From assembly GCF_946998255.1 (NCBI RefSeq), contig NZ_CAMPYN010000010.1, forward strand, positions 1 to 28,672: a stretch of DNA of 28,672 bases, written 5' to 3'. Each line of letters starts with the position of its first letter. The first letter of the stretch is position 1. Position numbers and translations under genes: made by a program. Below the pieces are notes generated by a model. The model did no database searches. It worked only from the letters and a program-made list of their open reading frames with translations, and was not told the origin of the DNA. The stretch is from an uncultured Helcococcus sp. (lineage in GTDB: Bacteria; Bacillota; Clostridia; Tissierellales; Peptoniphilaceae). Positions 14,897 through 23,445 of this stretch are shown here, in pieces.

Positions 14897-15853
14897 TTAT
14901 CTCTTACCCTTATCAAATGGTACACCTGCAGCAGATGGAGCTGCTGACTTTTTAGATGTAAATACTAGGGCAAGTATTGTTACAATATAAGGCATTATTT
15001 GGTATACAACTTGAGGAATATTTAAGTTTGCTAGGAATGGTATGCCTGTGTAAGCAGCTGATACGGCTTTCAATAAACCGAAGAAGAAGGCTGCTAAAGC
15101 AATATATCCTGGCTTCCATTGACCAAATATCAATACAGCTATAGCTAAGAAACCGTAACCGGCTACTGAAGCGTTAAATTCTGTTGATATTGGAATGATA
15201 TAAACTAATCCACCAAGTCCACCTAAGGCTCCTGATATTAAAACACCTGACCATCTGATACCTTTAACAGATACACCGGCTGCATCAGTTGCTTGAGGGA
15301 ATTCACCAGCTGATCTTAATCTTAGTCCAAATGCTGTCTTGTAGATTACTAATGAAGCTATTATTAATATAGCGAATCCTATATAAGTAGTAATATAAGC
15401 GTTTTGGAAAAGTATCGGTCCAATAAATGGAAGGTCACCTAATACTGGAACTTTATCTATTCTAAATGCACCTGTAAAAGCAATTTGTTGGATACCTACC
15501 ATTGATCTTGCTATGAAAATAGAGAATGCTGGGGCAAACATATTTATAGCTGTACCTGAAATTGTTTGGTCAGCTAACATATTTATAGAAGCAAAAGCAT
15601 GTAGTGATGAATATATAATTCCAGCTACAATTGCTAGAAGCATTGCAATAAATAAGTTGAATTGTGTATTTCCAGTTTCTCCGCCTGAAAAGTGTAGGTA
15701 AATAGTACCAGCAAAGGCGCCCATTACCATGATACCTTCAAGTCCAATGTTTATTACCCCTGATCTTTCTGAGAACATAGCTGCTAAAGCTACTATTAAT
15801 AGGGGAATTGAGAAGTACATAGTTTGTTGTAATAAGAAATATAAAGCGTTCAT
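14897..15853 (-). CDS. nupQ: ABC nucleoside importer permease (NupQ-like)
   Basis: Integral membrane subunit of the BPD_transp_2 (ribose/branched-chain) permease class. 318 residues with about eight to ten hydrophobic helices. Family features are MFSERSGVINIGLEGIMVMGAF near the N terminus, and DAAGVSVKGIRWSGVLISGALGGLGGLVYI in the cytoplasmic loop that contacts the ATPase. Its start codon shares one base with the stop of the upstream permease (TAATG), indicating tight coupling. It would form the translocation pore with the larger permease. Confidence 0.9.
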   Translation of the reverse strand: MNALYFLLQQTMYFSIPLLIVALAAMFSERSGVINIGLEGIMVMGAFAGTIYLHFSGGETGNTQFNLFIAMLLAIVAGIIYSSLHAFASINMLADQTISGTAINMFAPAFSIFIARSMVGIQQIAFTGAFRIDKVPVLGDLPFIGPILFQNAYITTYIGFAILIIASLVIYKTAFGLRLRSAGEFPQATDAAGVSVKGIRWSGVLISGALGGLGGLVYIIPISTEFNASVAGYGFLAIAVLIFGQWKPGYIALAAFFFGLLKAVSAAYTGIPFLANLNIPQVVYQIMPYIVTILALVFTSKKSAAPSAAGVPFDKGKR

Positions 15854-17013
15854 TATTTATCTCCTCCTTCCACTACTTCATCGGTTTTATCAAGGTTTGG
15901 AGCTGTTGTATTTTCTATAGTTTCAGCGTTGATATTTGAACCTTCGTCCTTATTTTTCTTGCTTAATAATTGCCTAAATAATACAGATAAGGCTGATACA
16001 TAAAGTATAAATGAAATAACCATTGTGATTAATTCAGGAGCATAACCATATGTTTGTATTGCTTGACCACCCATTTTTAGGTAAGAAATCAGTGCTGTTG
16101 ATAAGAATACACCAACAGGTTCATTTAATCCTAATAGAGCAATGGCTATACCATCAAAACCTTCCGCTGGGATAACTTCTTGTACTGTTAAGTGGTTACC
16201 AGCTCCTGATAAGTATAGGGAAGCTCCACCAAAACCAGCAAGAGCGCCAGCTATTGCCATTGATAATACTATAGCTTTATTTTCGTTAACACCAGCATAT
16301 TTAGCTGCATGTCTATTTAATCCAACTCCCTTTAATTCATAACCAAAGGTAGTTTTCTTTAATATAATATAAATAATAATAACTGCTATTACTCCTAGGA
16401 TAAATCCACCACCAGAAATTGTTCCAGGGAAAATTTTATCTAAGCCCATCTTAGGTATATGCGTTTCAATCGACACTGTATTGTTGTGTAATTGGTTATA
16501 TAGACCTAATCTTTTAATTAAATAGTTAACTAAATACATGGATGAATAGTTAAGCATGATAGATGTGATAACTTCGTTAACATTTCTATAAGCCTTTAAG
16601 GCACCTACTATGGCCCCCATTAAAGCTCCACCTATACCAGCAACTAAGAAAGCAACTATCCATAAAACACTTGGACTTACACTTGCTTCTAATTTAGCTG
16701 ATACTAGGATTGCTAAAAATCCACCAACTAGGAATTGACCAGAAGCACCAATGTTAAATAGTCCAGTTTGGTAACCAAAGGCTACTGATAAACCGGTGAA
16801 TAACAATGGTGTCATATGGTAAAGTAAGTCACCAAATCCTGTTAAACCACGTGTAAAAGGTCCTTGGAAAAATTTAGGTATAGCATTTGCTGCTTGTTCT
16901 GGATTAGTTGCTACTATTACTATAATACCAACAACTAAACCTATTAATACTGCTATTATTGAAGGGGCAGCGGCTCTAAATATACCGGCTCCTTTTTTAT
17001 GTTTATTAGTCAT
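15853..17013 (-). CDS. nupP: ABC nucleoside importer permease (NupP-like)
   Basis: Second membrane subunit. 386 residues with about ten hydrophobic helices. GYQTGLFNIGASGQFLVGGF and NRHAAKYAGVNENKAIVLSMAIAGALAGFGGASLYLSG are the usual BPD_transp_2 blocks. It is longer than its partner because of a charged C-terminal tail (about 355-386). The start overlaps the ATPase gene by 8 bases and the stop overlaps the next permease start by one base. Confidence 0.9.
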   Translation of the reverse strand: MTNKHKKGAGIFRAAAPSIIAVLIGLVVGIIVIVATNPEQAANAIPKFFQGPFTRGLTGFGDLLYHMTPLLFTGLSVAFGYQTGLFNIGASGQFLVGGFLAILVSAKLEASVSPSVLWIVAFLVAGIGGALMGAIVGALKAYRNVNEVITSIMLNYSSMYLVNYLIKRLGLYNQLHNNTVSIETHIPKMGLDKIFPGTISGGGFILGVIAVIIIYIILKKTTFGYELKGVGLNRHAAKYAGVNENKAIVLSMAIAGALAGFGGASLYLSGAGNHLTVQEVIPAEGFDGIAIALLGLNEPVGVFLSTALISYLKMGGQAIQTYGYAPELITMVISFILYVSALSVLFRQLLSKKNKDEGSNINAETIENTTAPNLDKTDEVVEGGDK

Positions 17014-18544
17014 TTACTTTAACCTCCATACGCTTTGCACCAGACATATAAAGACCTAGTTCTTGTTCTGTAGTTGTACTTGGAGTAACTTCAGCTACTA
17101 TTTGACCTTCGTACATAACTAAGATTCTATCGGAAATACCTAGCACTTCATTTAGTTCAAATGATATTAGCAAAACACCCTTTCCGTTATTTCTATCGTC
17201 TATAAGTCTGCTATGGATATATTCTATAGCACCAACGTCTAAACCACGAGTTGGTTGAACAGCTATAAGTAGATCATGAGGTCTTTCAATCTCTCTAGCT
17301 ACTATAGCTTTTTGTTGGTTACCACCAGACATTGAACGAGTAATTGTGTCTGGTCCCTTACCTGCTCTAACATCATATTGGTCAATCAATACTTCAGAAT
17401 AATTTCTAACTTCATCAAATTTGATGAAGCCACCATTTTGGAAGGCTGGTTCGAAGTATTGTTGTAATACCATATTTTTTTGTAGGTCATAATCTAGGAT
17501 TAAACCATGTTTATGTCTATCTTCTGGGATATGGGATAGACCATGGGTATTTCTAAATCTTATATTTTTCTTTGAAATATCTTCATTGTTTAATTCAATA
17601 GTACCTGTGTAATTGTCAATAAGACCTGAAAGTGATTCAACTAATTCTGATTGACCATTTCCATCTATACCGGCTATACATACAATTTCTCCAGCCCTTA
17701 CATCAAAGTTAAGACCCTTTAGTTCTTTTTGACCAGCTAAAGTATGGTCGATTGTCAAGTCTCTTACTCTAAGAACTCTGTCACCTAGTTTAGGAGTACC
17801 AAGTTCAAAGTTTAAATCAACCTTACGTCCAACCATCATTTCTGACATTTCTTCAACTGATACTGAAGATACAGGGACTGTACCGATTAATCTACCTTTT
17901 CTAAGTACTGTAACGGTATCAGCTACTTCCTTGATTTCATTTAACTTGTGGGTGATAAATATGATTGATTTACCTTCAGCAACAAGTTTTTTCATTATTT
18001 GAAGTAACTCTGTGATTTCTTGTGGAGTTAAAACTGCGGTAGGTTCGTCAAATATTAAAATATCATTGTCCCTATAAAGCATCTTGATGATTTCAACTCT
18101 TTGTTGCATACCAACAGTTATGTCTTCTATTAAAGCATCTGGATCTATATTGAAATTATATCTATCAGATATTTCCATAGCCCTCTTACGAGCTTCTTTC
18201 ATTTGTAATACACCACCCTTGGTTGTTTCTGCTCCTAGGACAATGTTTTCTAGAACTGTAAAATTTTGTACCAATTTAAAGTGTTGGTGCACCATACCGA
18301 TACCGTATTTTGTAGCTTCATTTGGGTCGGTAATATCTACCTCTTTACCCTTAACACGGATTGTACCTGAATCAGGCTCATATAATCCGAATAAAATGGA
18401 CATAAGTGTAGACTTACCAGCTCCATTTTCTCCTAACAAAGCTAAAATTTCACCTTCGTGTAGGTTGATAGTAACATCTTCGTTAGCTACAACCCCAGGG
18501 AAGGTTTTTGTGATATCGAGCATTTCAATAACTTTTTTAGTCAT
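17006..18544 (-). CDS. nupO: ABC nucleoside importer ATPase, two nucleotide-binding domains
   Basis: Cytoplasmic ATPase that powers the importer. 512 residues in two fused halves. The first half is complete in sequence: Walker A GENGAGKST (38-46), signature VGMQQRVEI (144-152), Walker B DILIFDEPTA (161-170). The second half is degenerate, as is usual in this family: GIDGNGQSE at 292-300 has no Walker A lysine, the signature MSGGNQQK is intact (405-412), and the Walker B end reads LLIAVQPTRGLD with Gln for Glu. A single composite active site is therefore expected. It is the first gene of the minus-strand operon, with GGAGG about 4 bases before the ATG. Confidence 0.93.
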   Translation of the reverse strand: MTKKVIEMLDITKTFPGVVANEDVTINLHEGEILALLGENGAGKSTLMSILFGLYEPDSGTIRVKGKEVDITDPNEATKYGIGMVHQHFKLVQNFTVLENIVLGAETTKGGVLQMKEARKRAMEISDRYNFNIDPDALIEDITVGMQQRVEIIKMLYRDNDILIFDEPTAVLTPQEITELLQIMKKLVAEGKSIIFITHKLNEIKEVADTVTVLRKGRLIGTVPVSSVSVEEMSEMMVGRKVDLNFELGTPKLGDRVLRVRDLTIDHTLAGQKELKGLNFDVRAGEIVCIAGIDGNGQSELVESLSGLIDNYTGTIELNNEDISKKNIRFRNTHGLSHIPEDRHKHGLILDYDLQKNMVLQQYFEPAFQNGGFIKFDEVRNYSEVLIDQYDVRAGKGPDTITRSMSGGNQQKAIVAREIERPHDLLIAVQPTRGLDVGAIEYIHSRLIDDRNNGKGVLLISFELNEVLGISDRILVMYEGQIVAEVTPSTTTEQELGLYMSGAKRMEVKVND

Positions 18545-18599
18545 TTCATCCTCCGTGAATTATCTGTTGCACGTAAAAAAGTGCATTCTATACAAAATG

Positions 18600-18629
18600 A
18601 GTATACCACAAAAAATAGCTAAATATCTA
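18600..18629 (-). promoter_or_regulatory. Candidate promoter of the ABC ATPase/permease operon
   Basis: TATACT (18600-18605) with TAGATA (18624-18629) 18 bases upstream on the minus strand. The rest of the divergent gap (18545-18842) shows only a small GCAC/GTGC hairpin near 18568-18585 and AT-rich sequence. I see no riboswitch. Confidence 0.4.
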
Positions 18630-18842
18630 ACCAGAAATGCATTCTTTATAAAAAAAAGCCAACGCTTTCAGAGATTTTTTCTTAGAGTATAATCTAAGCC
18701 CTAAAATCAGCGACGATTTGAAATATGAAAACAATTTAAAAATTAAAAAATATTAACATTTGTCTCTTGTCGCATAAATAAAGCTAATATATATAATGTA
18801 AAATATAGAAATTTATATGCTAAAATAAGTATAGAGGTAAAA

Positions 18843-19868
18843 ATGGATTACATAGACTTATTAAAAAACATAGACAATAACAAATTGAAAAATATAAATT
18901 TAATACATGTTGATGAACCATATTTTATGGATTTGGCAAATAAAGTTTTAATTAAAGACTTCCTAGGTGAAGAATTTATAGATTTTAATTATGAAAAAAT
19001 TAATTTTTCTGATTTAGACGGAGATATATTTGATACTAGTGTTGAAACCCTGCCTTTCATGTCTGATAAAAGGCTTATTATAATTGAAGGCTTTGATATA
19101 AACAAAGATTCTTTAAAAAAGAATGAAGCTATATTAGATTTTATAAGTGAAAAATTTGAAAAATTTAATTCCTCAACCTATATCTTCTTTATATATAGGG
19201 GAGACAAGTTATTTAAAGGAAAATTTGTAAAAAATCTTATCAAACATGGTGATCTTTATACATTCACAAGGTTAGATAAAAATAAATTTACTTCATTTGT
19301 TCAAAAATACTTTTTATCGAAAGGTGTAAGGTTAGATTTTAGGTCAACAAGTTTGATAGTTGATAGACTCAGATATCTTGATAGGGATGCAAGTAAAAAT
19401 TTATTTGAGGTTGAAAACGAATTAAATAAATTAGCTAACAATATTAAGTCAAGCCAGCCTTCTTATGATGAAATAGAAGAATCTATCATAGATAGCTTTG
19501 AAGAAAAAATCTTTGGCTTGCTTGATTACATGTCTGCTAAAGATCCGGTAAAAGCTTTATCAGCCTATAAAACCATGGATGGTGAAGATAAGGTCATGAT
19601 ATATTTCATGATTATAAGGCAGATAAGAAATATGATTTGTGTAAAGGATTGTGAACAGAAAAGAATTAACATGCAAACAGGTCAGTCATATTGTGGACTT
19701 GGAAATTACGAATATGGAAAACTCCAAAGATTTGTAAGAAGATTTGAAATGGATGATTTATTAAAAATCCACCATCTTTGCTATGAAGGTGAAGAAATGA
19801 GGAAGACCTCAAAAAGAACCATGGATGAAATAATCACTAGAATAATATTAGAATTTTGTATAGCCTAA
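18843..19868 (+). CDS. holA: DNA polymerase III delta subunit
   Basis: Clamp-loader subunit that opens the beta sliding clamp during replication. 341 residues, usual for Firmicute HolA. Seen: N-terminal IHVDEPYFMDLANKVLI, the ETLPFMSDKRLIIIEGF block of the first domain, the STYIFFIYRGDKLFKGKFVKNLIKHG stretch, and an all-helical C-terminal part with FGLLDYMSAKDPVKALSAYKTM and RQIRNMICVK. It lacks the Walker motifs of tau/gamma, as expected. AGAGG lies 8 bases before the ATG. It has its own terminator. rpsT, which often follows holA in relatives, lies 2.6 kb away in the opposite direction, so the block has been rearranged. Confidence 0.88.
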   Translation: MDYIDLLKNIDNNKLKNINLIHVDEPYFMDLANKVLIKDFLGEEFIDFNYEKINFSDLDGDIFDTSVETLPFMSDKRLIIIEGFDINKDSLKKNEAILDFISEKFEKFNSSTYIFFIYRGDKLFKGKFVKNLIKHGDLYTFTRLDKNKFTSFVQKYFLSKGVRLDFRSTSLIVDRLRYLDRDASKNLFEVENELNKLANNIKSSQPSYDEIEESIIDSFEEKIFGLLDYMSAKDPVKALSAYKTMDGEDKVMIYFMIIRQIRNMICVKDCEQKRINMQTGQSYCGLGNYEYGKLQRFVRRFEMDDLLKIHHLCYEGEEMRKTSKRTMDEIITRIILEFCIA

Positions 19869-19869
19869 G

Positions 19870-19900
19870 AACAAGCTCTCAAGTATGAGCTTGTTTTTTT
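19870..19900 (+). terminator. Terminator of holA
   Basis: Perfect stem AACAAGCTC (19870-19878) with GAGCTTGTT (19887-19895) and an 8-base loop, followed by seven T. Confidence 0.9.
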
Positions 19901-19953
19901 GTTTTTATATATGATTGATATGAATAAGAAGAAAGCTGACTTTAATAAAAAAC

Positions 19954-19997
19954 TAGAAAAACACGAACAATTCATCTATAATATATTTAATATTCGT
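19954..19997 (+). promoter_or_regulatory. purR promoter with two inverted PurBoxes
   Basis: TAGAAA (19954-19959) and TATAAT (19977-19982) are 17 bases apart. CACGAAC (19962-19968) lies between them. An inverted, weaker box TATTCGT (19991-19997) follows the start region. The gap between boxes is about 17 bases, the usual PurBox spacing in Gram-positives. It suggests that PurR controls its own gene. Confidence 0.65.
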
Positions 19998-20013
19998 AAA
20001 AGAGGTAGATAAA

Positions 20014-20820
20014 ATGAAAAGAAGTGTAAGAATAGTTGAAATAACAAGAACTTTATTAAGTAATCCAAATACGATAATTCCTCTTGGGGAATTTACCCAA
20101 AAATTTAATTGTGCGAAGTCCTCTATAAGTGAAGATATCGCTATAGTAAAGGAAACTTTTGACTTAAATAAAGCAGGTTTAATTGAGACGGTTTCTGGGA
20201 TAAATGGAGGAGTTAGATATATAACAGATATTTCTGAAGAAGAGGAAAAAATATATATAAATGAGTTGATAGATGAGTTAAATGATCCAAAGAGAATTCT
20301 TCCTGGGGGCTATTTTTATCTATCAGATATAATTACAAATCCTGTTTATTTGAAAAAAATAGGAAGAATAATTGCCAGCAGGCATAAATTTGATGAAATT
20401 GACTATGTTCTTACGATTGCTACAAAAGGCATAAGTCTAGCTCAAGCTATAGCCTATGAACTGGGGATTCCTATTGTGATTGCGAGAAAAGAATCTAAAA
20501 TTACTGAGGGTTCAACTGTTTCTGTGAAATATAGGTCTCAGTCAAGTCCTAACCTAGTTAAAAATATGGAAGTTGGTAGAGATAGTATAAAATCTGGTTC
20601 TAAAGTGTTAATAGTAGATGATTTCTTTAGGGGTGGAGGCTCTATCAATGGACTGGCTTCACTTGTTGAAATATTTGAATCAGAAACTCTTGCAGCTTAT
20701 GTCTTATGCGAATACAAGGACAAGGGACTTGTACAAAAAATACATACAAAATCACTAATCCAGATAGAATCGATGGACATGGATAGCGGGAAATTAGTTT
20801 TAAAAGCAGGTACAATTTAG
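20014..20820 (+). CDS. purR: Purine operon repressor PurR (Gram-positive type)
   Basis: Transcription regulator that binds PurBoxes and is released by PRPP. 268 residues, usual length. N-terminal winged helix (about 1-70, with LGEFTQKFNCAKSSISEDIAIVKETF as the recognition region and GLIETVSGINGGVRYI as the wing). The C-terminal phosphoribosyltransferase-like domain has the PRPP loop VLIVDDFFRGGGS at 198-210, where the hydrophobic-acidic-acidic pattern is intact. AGAGG lies about 8 bases before the ATG. The upstream and downstream promoters both carry inverted CGAAC boxes, which fits autoregulation and control of the following permease. Confidence 0.94.
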   Translation: MKRSVRIVEITRTLLSNPNTIIPLGEFTQKFNCAKSSISEDIAIVKETFDLNKAGLIETVSGINGGVRYITDISEEEEKIYINELIDELNDPKRILPGGYFYLSDIITNPVYLKKIGRIIASRHKFDEIDYVLTIATKGISLAQAIAYELGIPIVIARKESKITEGSTVSVKYRSQSSPNLVKNMEVGRDSIKSGSKVLIVDDFFRGGGSINGLASLVEIFESETLAAYVLCEYKDKGLVQKIHTKSLIQIESMDMDSGKLVLKAGTI

Positions 20821-20852
20821 TATTAAATTAAAATAATTAAATAAATTCAAAC

Positions 20853-20907
20853 AAAACACGAACTATTATAAAACATAATTGAATATAGTTCGTGTTTATT
20901 ATATAAT
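20853..20907 (+). promoter_or_regulatory. Purine permease promoter with two inverted PurBoxes
   Basis: AAACACGAACTAT (about 20854-20866) and ATAGTTCGTGTTT (20885-20897) form a perfect 13-bp inverted repeat with an 18-base gap. The promoter TTGAAT (20879-20884), 17 bases, TATAAT (20902-20907) is interleaved so that the second box fills the space between -35 and -10. A bound repressor would block polymerase directly. Confidence 0.88.
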
Positions 20908-20962
20908 TTTTATAGATTAATGATATTACTTCAATATCATTAAAATTTATTTGGAGGGATTT

Positions 20963-22318
20963 ATGGAAAAGTTTTTTAAACTAAAGGAGAATAATACTAA
21001 TATCTCTAAGGAAATTATTGCTGGAATTACAACATTCTTTGCCATGTCATATATAATCATAGTTAATCCAACTATGTTGGCAGAGTCTGGTATGCCATGG
21101 GGTGCTGTATTCTTATCTACAATTATAGCGTCAGTAATCGGGACCCTAGTAATGGCCTTGGTTGCGAATGTTCCTTATGCCCAAGCTCCAGGAATGGGAC
21201 TAAATGCATTTTTTGTTTACACTGTATGTTTCCAATTAGGATTTACCTGGCAACAAGCCTTGTCAATGGTATTTATTTGTGGAATTATCAATATTTTAAT
21301 TACAGTTACAAAAGTAAGGAAGGTGATTATAACAGCCATTCCTAAGTATTTACAAAATGCAATTGGTGGTGGTATTGGTATTTTTATAGCCTATCTAGGA
21401 TTCTTAAATGTTGGACTTATAAATTTTGAATCAGGTGTGCCAGCCTTATCTACCATCAATAATTCAGGCTTATATGTATTTTTAATTGGATTATTTGTGA
21501 CAGTTATATTGTATTTATTAAATGTGAAAGGAAGTATTTTTATAGGAATTATATTGACAGCTCTTATAGGAATACCTTTTGGAGTAACGACAACTGCAAA
21601 TACAATGGGCTTTAGTGAAGCCTTATCACAATTACCACAAACCTTTGGGGTGATTTTTACAAGTGAAGGACTTCCTTCATTATTTACAGATTTAACAAAA
21701 TTACCTTTAGTACTTATTACTATATTTGCATTTTCAATGTCTGATACATTTGACACTATCGGTACTTTTATAGGTACAGGTATAAGAACAGGAATATTCT
21801 CAGAAGAAGATACTAGAGCCTTAGAAAACAATCCAGGTTTCTCTTCGAAAATGGACAAGGCGCTATTTGCTGATGCTACAGCTACTTCAATAGGGGCAGT
21901 ATTTGGTACATCAAATACAACTACTTATGTGGAGTCAGCAGCAGGAATAGGGGCGGGTGGAAGAACTGGTCTTACTTCAGTAGTGACCTCTATTTGTTTT
22001 ATATTGAGTGCATTTTTCGCAAAATATATTTCAGCTATTCCAAATCAAGCAACTGCGCCAGCCTTGATTATAGTTGGATTCTTGATGATTGCTTCATTTT
22101 CTGATATCAAATGGGAAGATATTGATCAAGCCATACCAGCATTTTTTGCAGCTGCATTTATGGCCTTATCATATAGCATTTCATATGGTATAGCTACAGG
22201 TTTTATATTCCACTGTTTAGTACAAACAGTAAGAGGTAAGGCAAGAGAAACTCATCCAATTATCTGGATAGTTGCAGGATTATTTATATTAAACTTTGTT
22301 TTATTAGCTGTCTTATAA
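20963..22318 (+). CDS. pbuG: Guanine/hypoxanthine permease, AzgA/PbuG family
   Basis: Secondary transporter for purine bases. About 452 residues with 12-14 hydrophobic helices. Family features are GITTFFAMSYIIIVNPTMLAESGMPWGAV near the N terminus, APGMGLNAFFVYTV, SDTFDTIGTFIGTG, and the signature GTSNTTTYVESAAGIGAGGRTGL. The ATG at 20963 is chosen because GGAGGG (20953-20958) lies 4 bases upstream. A TTG at 20951 in frame would place the ribosome binding site inside the gene. It is controlled by paired PurBoxes and stands next to purR, which supports purine uptake. Adenine cannot be excluded as a substrate. Confidence 0.92.
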   Translation: MEKFFKLKENNTNISKEIIAGITTFFAMSYIIIVNPTMLAESGMPWGAVFLSTIIASVIGTLVMALVANVPYAQAPGMGLNAFFVYTVCFQLGFTWQQALSMVFICGIINILITVTKVRKVIITAIPKYLQNAIGGGIGIFIAYLGFLNVGLINFESGVPALSTINNSGLYVFLIGLFVTVILYLLNVKGSIFIGIILTALIGIPFGVTTTANTMGFSEALSQLPQTFGVIFTSEGLPSLFTDLTKLPLVLITIFAFSMSDTFDTIGTFIGTGIRTGIFSEEDTRALENNPGFSSKMDKALFADATATSIGAVFGTSNTTTYVESAAGIGAGGRTGLTSVVTSICFILSAFFAKYISAIPNQATAPALIIVGFLMIASFSDIKWEDIDQAIPAFFAAAFMALSYSISYGIATGFIFHCLVQTVRGKARETHPIIWIVAGLFILNFVLLAVL

Positions 22319-22335
22319 AATATTCAAATTTGATT

Positions 22336-22373
22336 CATCTGTTGGGTATATTATCCAGCAGATGTTTTTTTTT
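22336..22373 (+). terminator. Terminator of the purine permease gene
   Basis: CATCTGTTGG (22336-22345) pairs with CCAGCAGATG (22355-22364) with one G-U, followed by nine T. Confidence 0.9.
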
Positions 22374-22391
22374 GTATGGTTTTATTGTATG

Positions 22392-22427
22392 TAAAAACCC
22401 TCCTTCCAGATTCTGGATGGAGGGTTT
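22392..22427 (-). terminator. Terminator of rpsT
   Basis: A long hairpin, AAACCCTCC (22395-22403) with GGAGGGTTT (22419-22427), continued by an inner TCCAGA/TCTGGA stem. On the minus strand it is followed by T-rich sequence. It stands opposite the permease terminator. Confidence 0.85.
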
Positions 22428-22446
22428 AGATTTCTAGCTATATTTA

Positions 22447-22713
22447 TTAAGCTTGAGCTTTGTTTAATTTGCTTGCTAATTTGCTTAAATCTCTTGAAGC
22501 TTTGTTTTCATGAATTACATTTTTAGATACAGCTTTCTTTAGCTTTTTATCTAAAGTTTTTAATAATTCTTGTGCATCTTCTAGTCTTTCTTCTTCAACA
22601 GCCTTATCAAATTTCTTTACTAATGTTTTTAATTCGCTTTTCTTTGATTTGTTTTCAGCTGTTTGTCTTTTAGTAACATCTATTCTTTTAATAGCTGACT
22701 TAATATTTGCCAT
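22447..22713 (-). CDS. rpsT: 30S ribosomal protein S20
   Basis: Primary 16S rRNA-binding protein of the small subunit. 88 residues, all helical and rich in Lys and Ala. Starts MANIKSAIKRIDVTKRQTAENKSKKS, close to the family consensus MANIKSAKKR. Ends with NKASRDLSKLASKLNKAQA. GGAGG lies about 6 bases before the ATG. It is monocistronic and convergent with the permease gene. Confidence 0.97.
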   Translation of the reverse strand: MANIKSAIKRIDVTKRQTAENKSKKSELKTLVKKFDKAVEEERLEDAQELLKTLDKKLKKAVSKNVIHENKASRDLSKLASKLNKAQA

Positions 22714-22752
22714 TGCATACCTCCTATAAAATAGTCTTAAATAACATCATTA

Positions 22753-22781
22753 AGTATACCAGAAGACTTTTTAAAAAGCAA
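22753..22781 (-). promoter_or_regulatory. rpsT promoter
   Basis: On the minus strand, TTGCTT (22776-22781) and TATACT (22753-22758) are 17 bases apart, and TG before the -10 makes it extended. Confidence 0.65.
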
Positions 22782-22819
22782 GAAAAAATAAAAGCTGCCT
22801 ATAAAAATAATCTTAAAAA

Positions 22820-22828
22820 TGTTATAAT
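22820..22828 (+). promoter_or_regulatory. Candidate promoter for the signal peptidase/lepA operon
   Basis: Extended -10 TG-T-TATAAT (TATAAT at 22823-22828) lies about 50 bases before the first start codon. There is no good -35 at 16-18 bases. Confidence 0.55.
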
Positions 22829-22878
22829 AGGTTTATTAATGAAAAAAATAAGAAAATTACGAAAGATAGGACAAAGAC

Positions 22879-23445
22879 ATGAATAGAGATAGTGAAATAC
22901 TTATTGAAGAAAGTTTAGACCAGATAAATAAAAAACCAAATCCTATATGGGAGTGGACAAAATCGATTTTAATAGCGGTTGTAATAGCTCTTATAATTAG
23001 AGTTTTTCTATTTCAGCCTACAAGAGTCCAGGGTGAGTCCATGATACATACTCTTGAGAATGACGACAGGATTATTCTTAATAAAATATCTATGAAGATA
23101 AGTCCATTAAAAAGAGGTAATATAGTCGTTTTAAGATATGATAGAAATCAAGATTATGTTAAGAGAATAATCGGCTTGCCTGGTGAAAATATTCAAATCA
23201 TAGATGGCAAGGTCTATATTAATGGTGAACTTTATGAAGAAGACTATATCACCGGGGATTACACAGATACCATTAATGGTTTTGAATGGAAATTAAATGA
23301 GGATGAGTATTTTGTACTAGGAGACAATAGGCAACCAGGTGGATCTACTGATTCTAGAGTTTTTGGACCTGTACATGTGAATTCTATAAAAGGAACTGTA
23401 AGATTTAGATATTTTCCATTCAATAGTTTCGGAGTGTTAAAATAG
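22879..23445 (+). CDS. lepB: Signal peptidase I (first of two)
   Basis: Membrane serine protease that removes signal peptides from exported proteins. 188 residues. One N-terminal membrane helix (about 28-47). Catalytic Ser54 in GESM and Lys95 in YVKRIIG. GDNR (148-151) and STDSR (156-160) are the structural boxes of the family. It is of the Gram-positive short type with a single anchor. The gene ends in the TAGTG that also starts the second copy, so the two are co-transcribed and coupled. Confidence 0.95.
   Translation: MNRDSEILIEESLDQINKKPNPIWEWTKSILIAVVIALIIRVFLFQPTRVQGESMIHTLENDDRIILNKISMKISPLKRGNIVVLRYDRNQDYVKRIIGLPGENIQIIDGKVYINGELYEEDYITGDYTDTINGFEWKLNEDEYFVLGDNRQPGGSTDSRVFGPVHVNSIKGTVRFRYFPFNSFGVLK

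Noticed and set aside
18545..18842. Purine or other riboswitch before the nucleoside ABC operon
   Set aside because: I found no conserved riboswitch core. Only a small GCAC/GTGC hairpin and AT-rich sequence are present.
19911..20012. 33-codon ORF (MIDMNKKK...) before purR
   Set aside because: It has no ribosome binding site, begins right after the holA terminator, and its coding stretch is the purR promoter and PurBoxes.
20951..20962. TTG start for the purine permease
   Set aside because: The ribosome binding site GGAGGG would lie inside the gene, and the ATG at 20963 is better placed.
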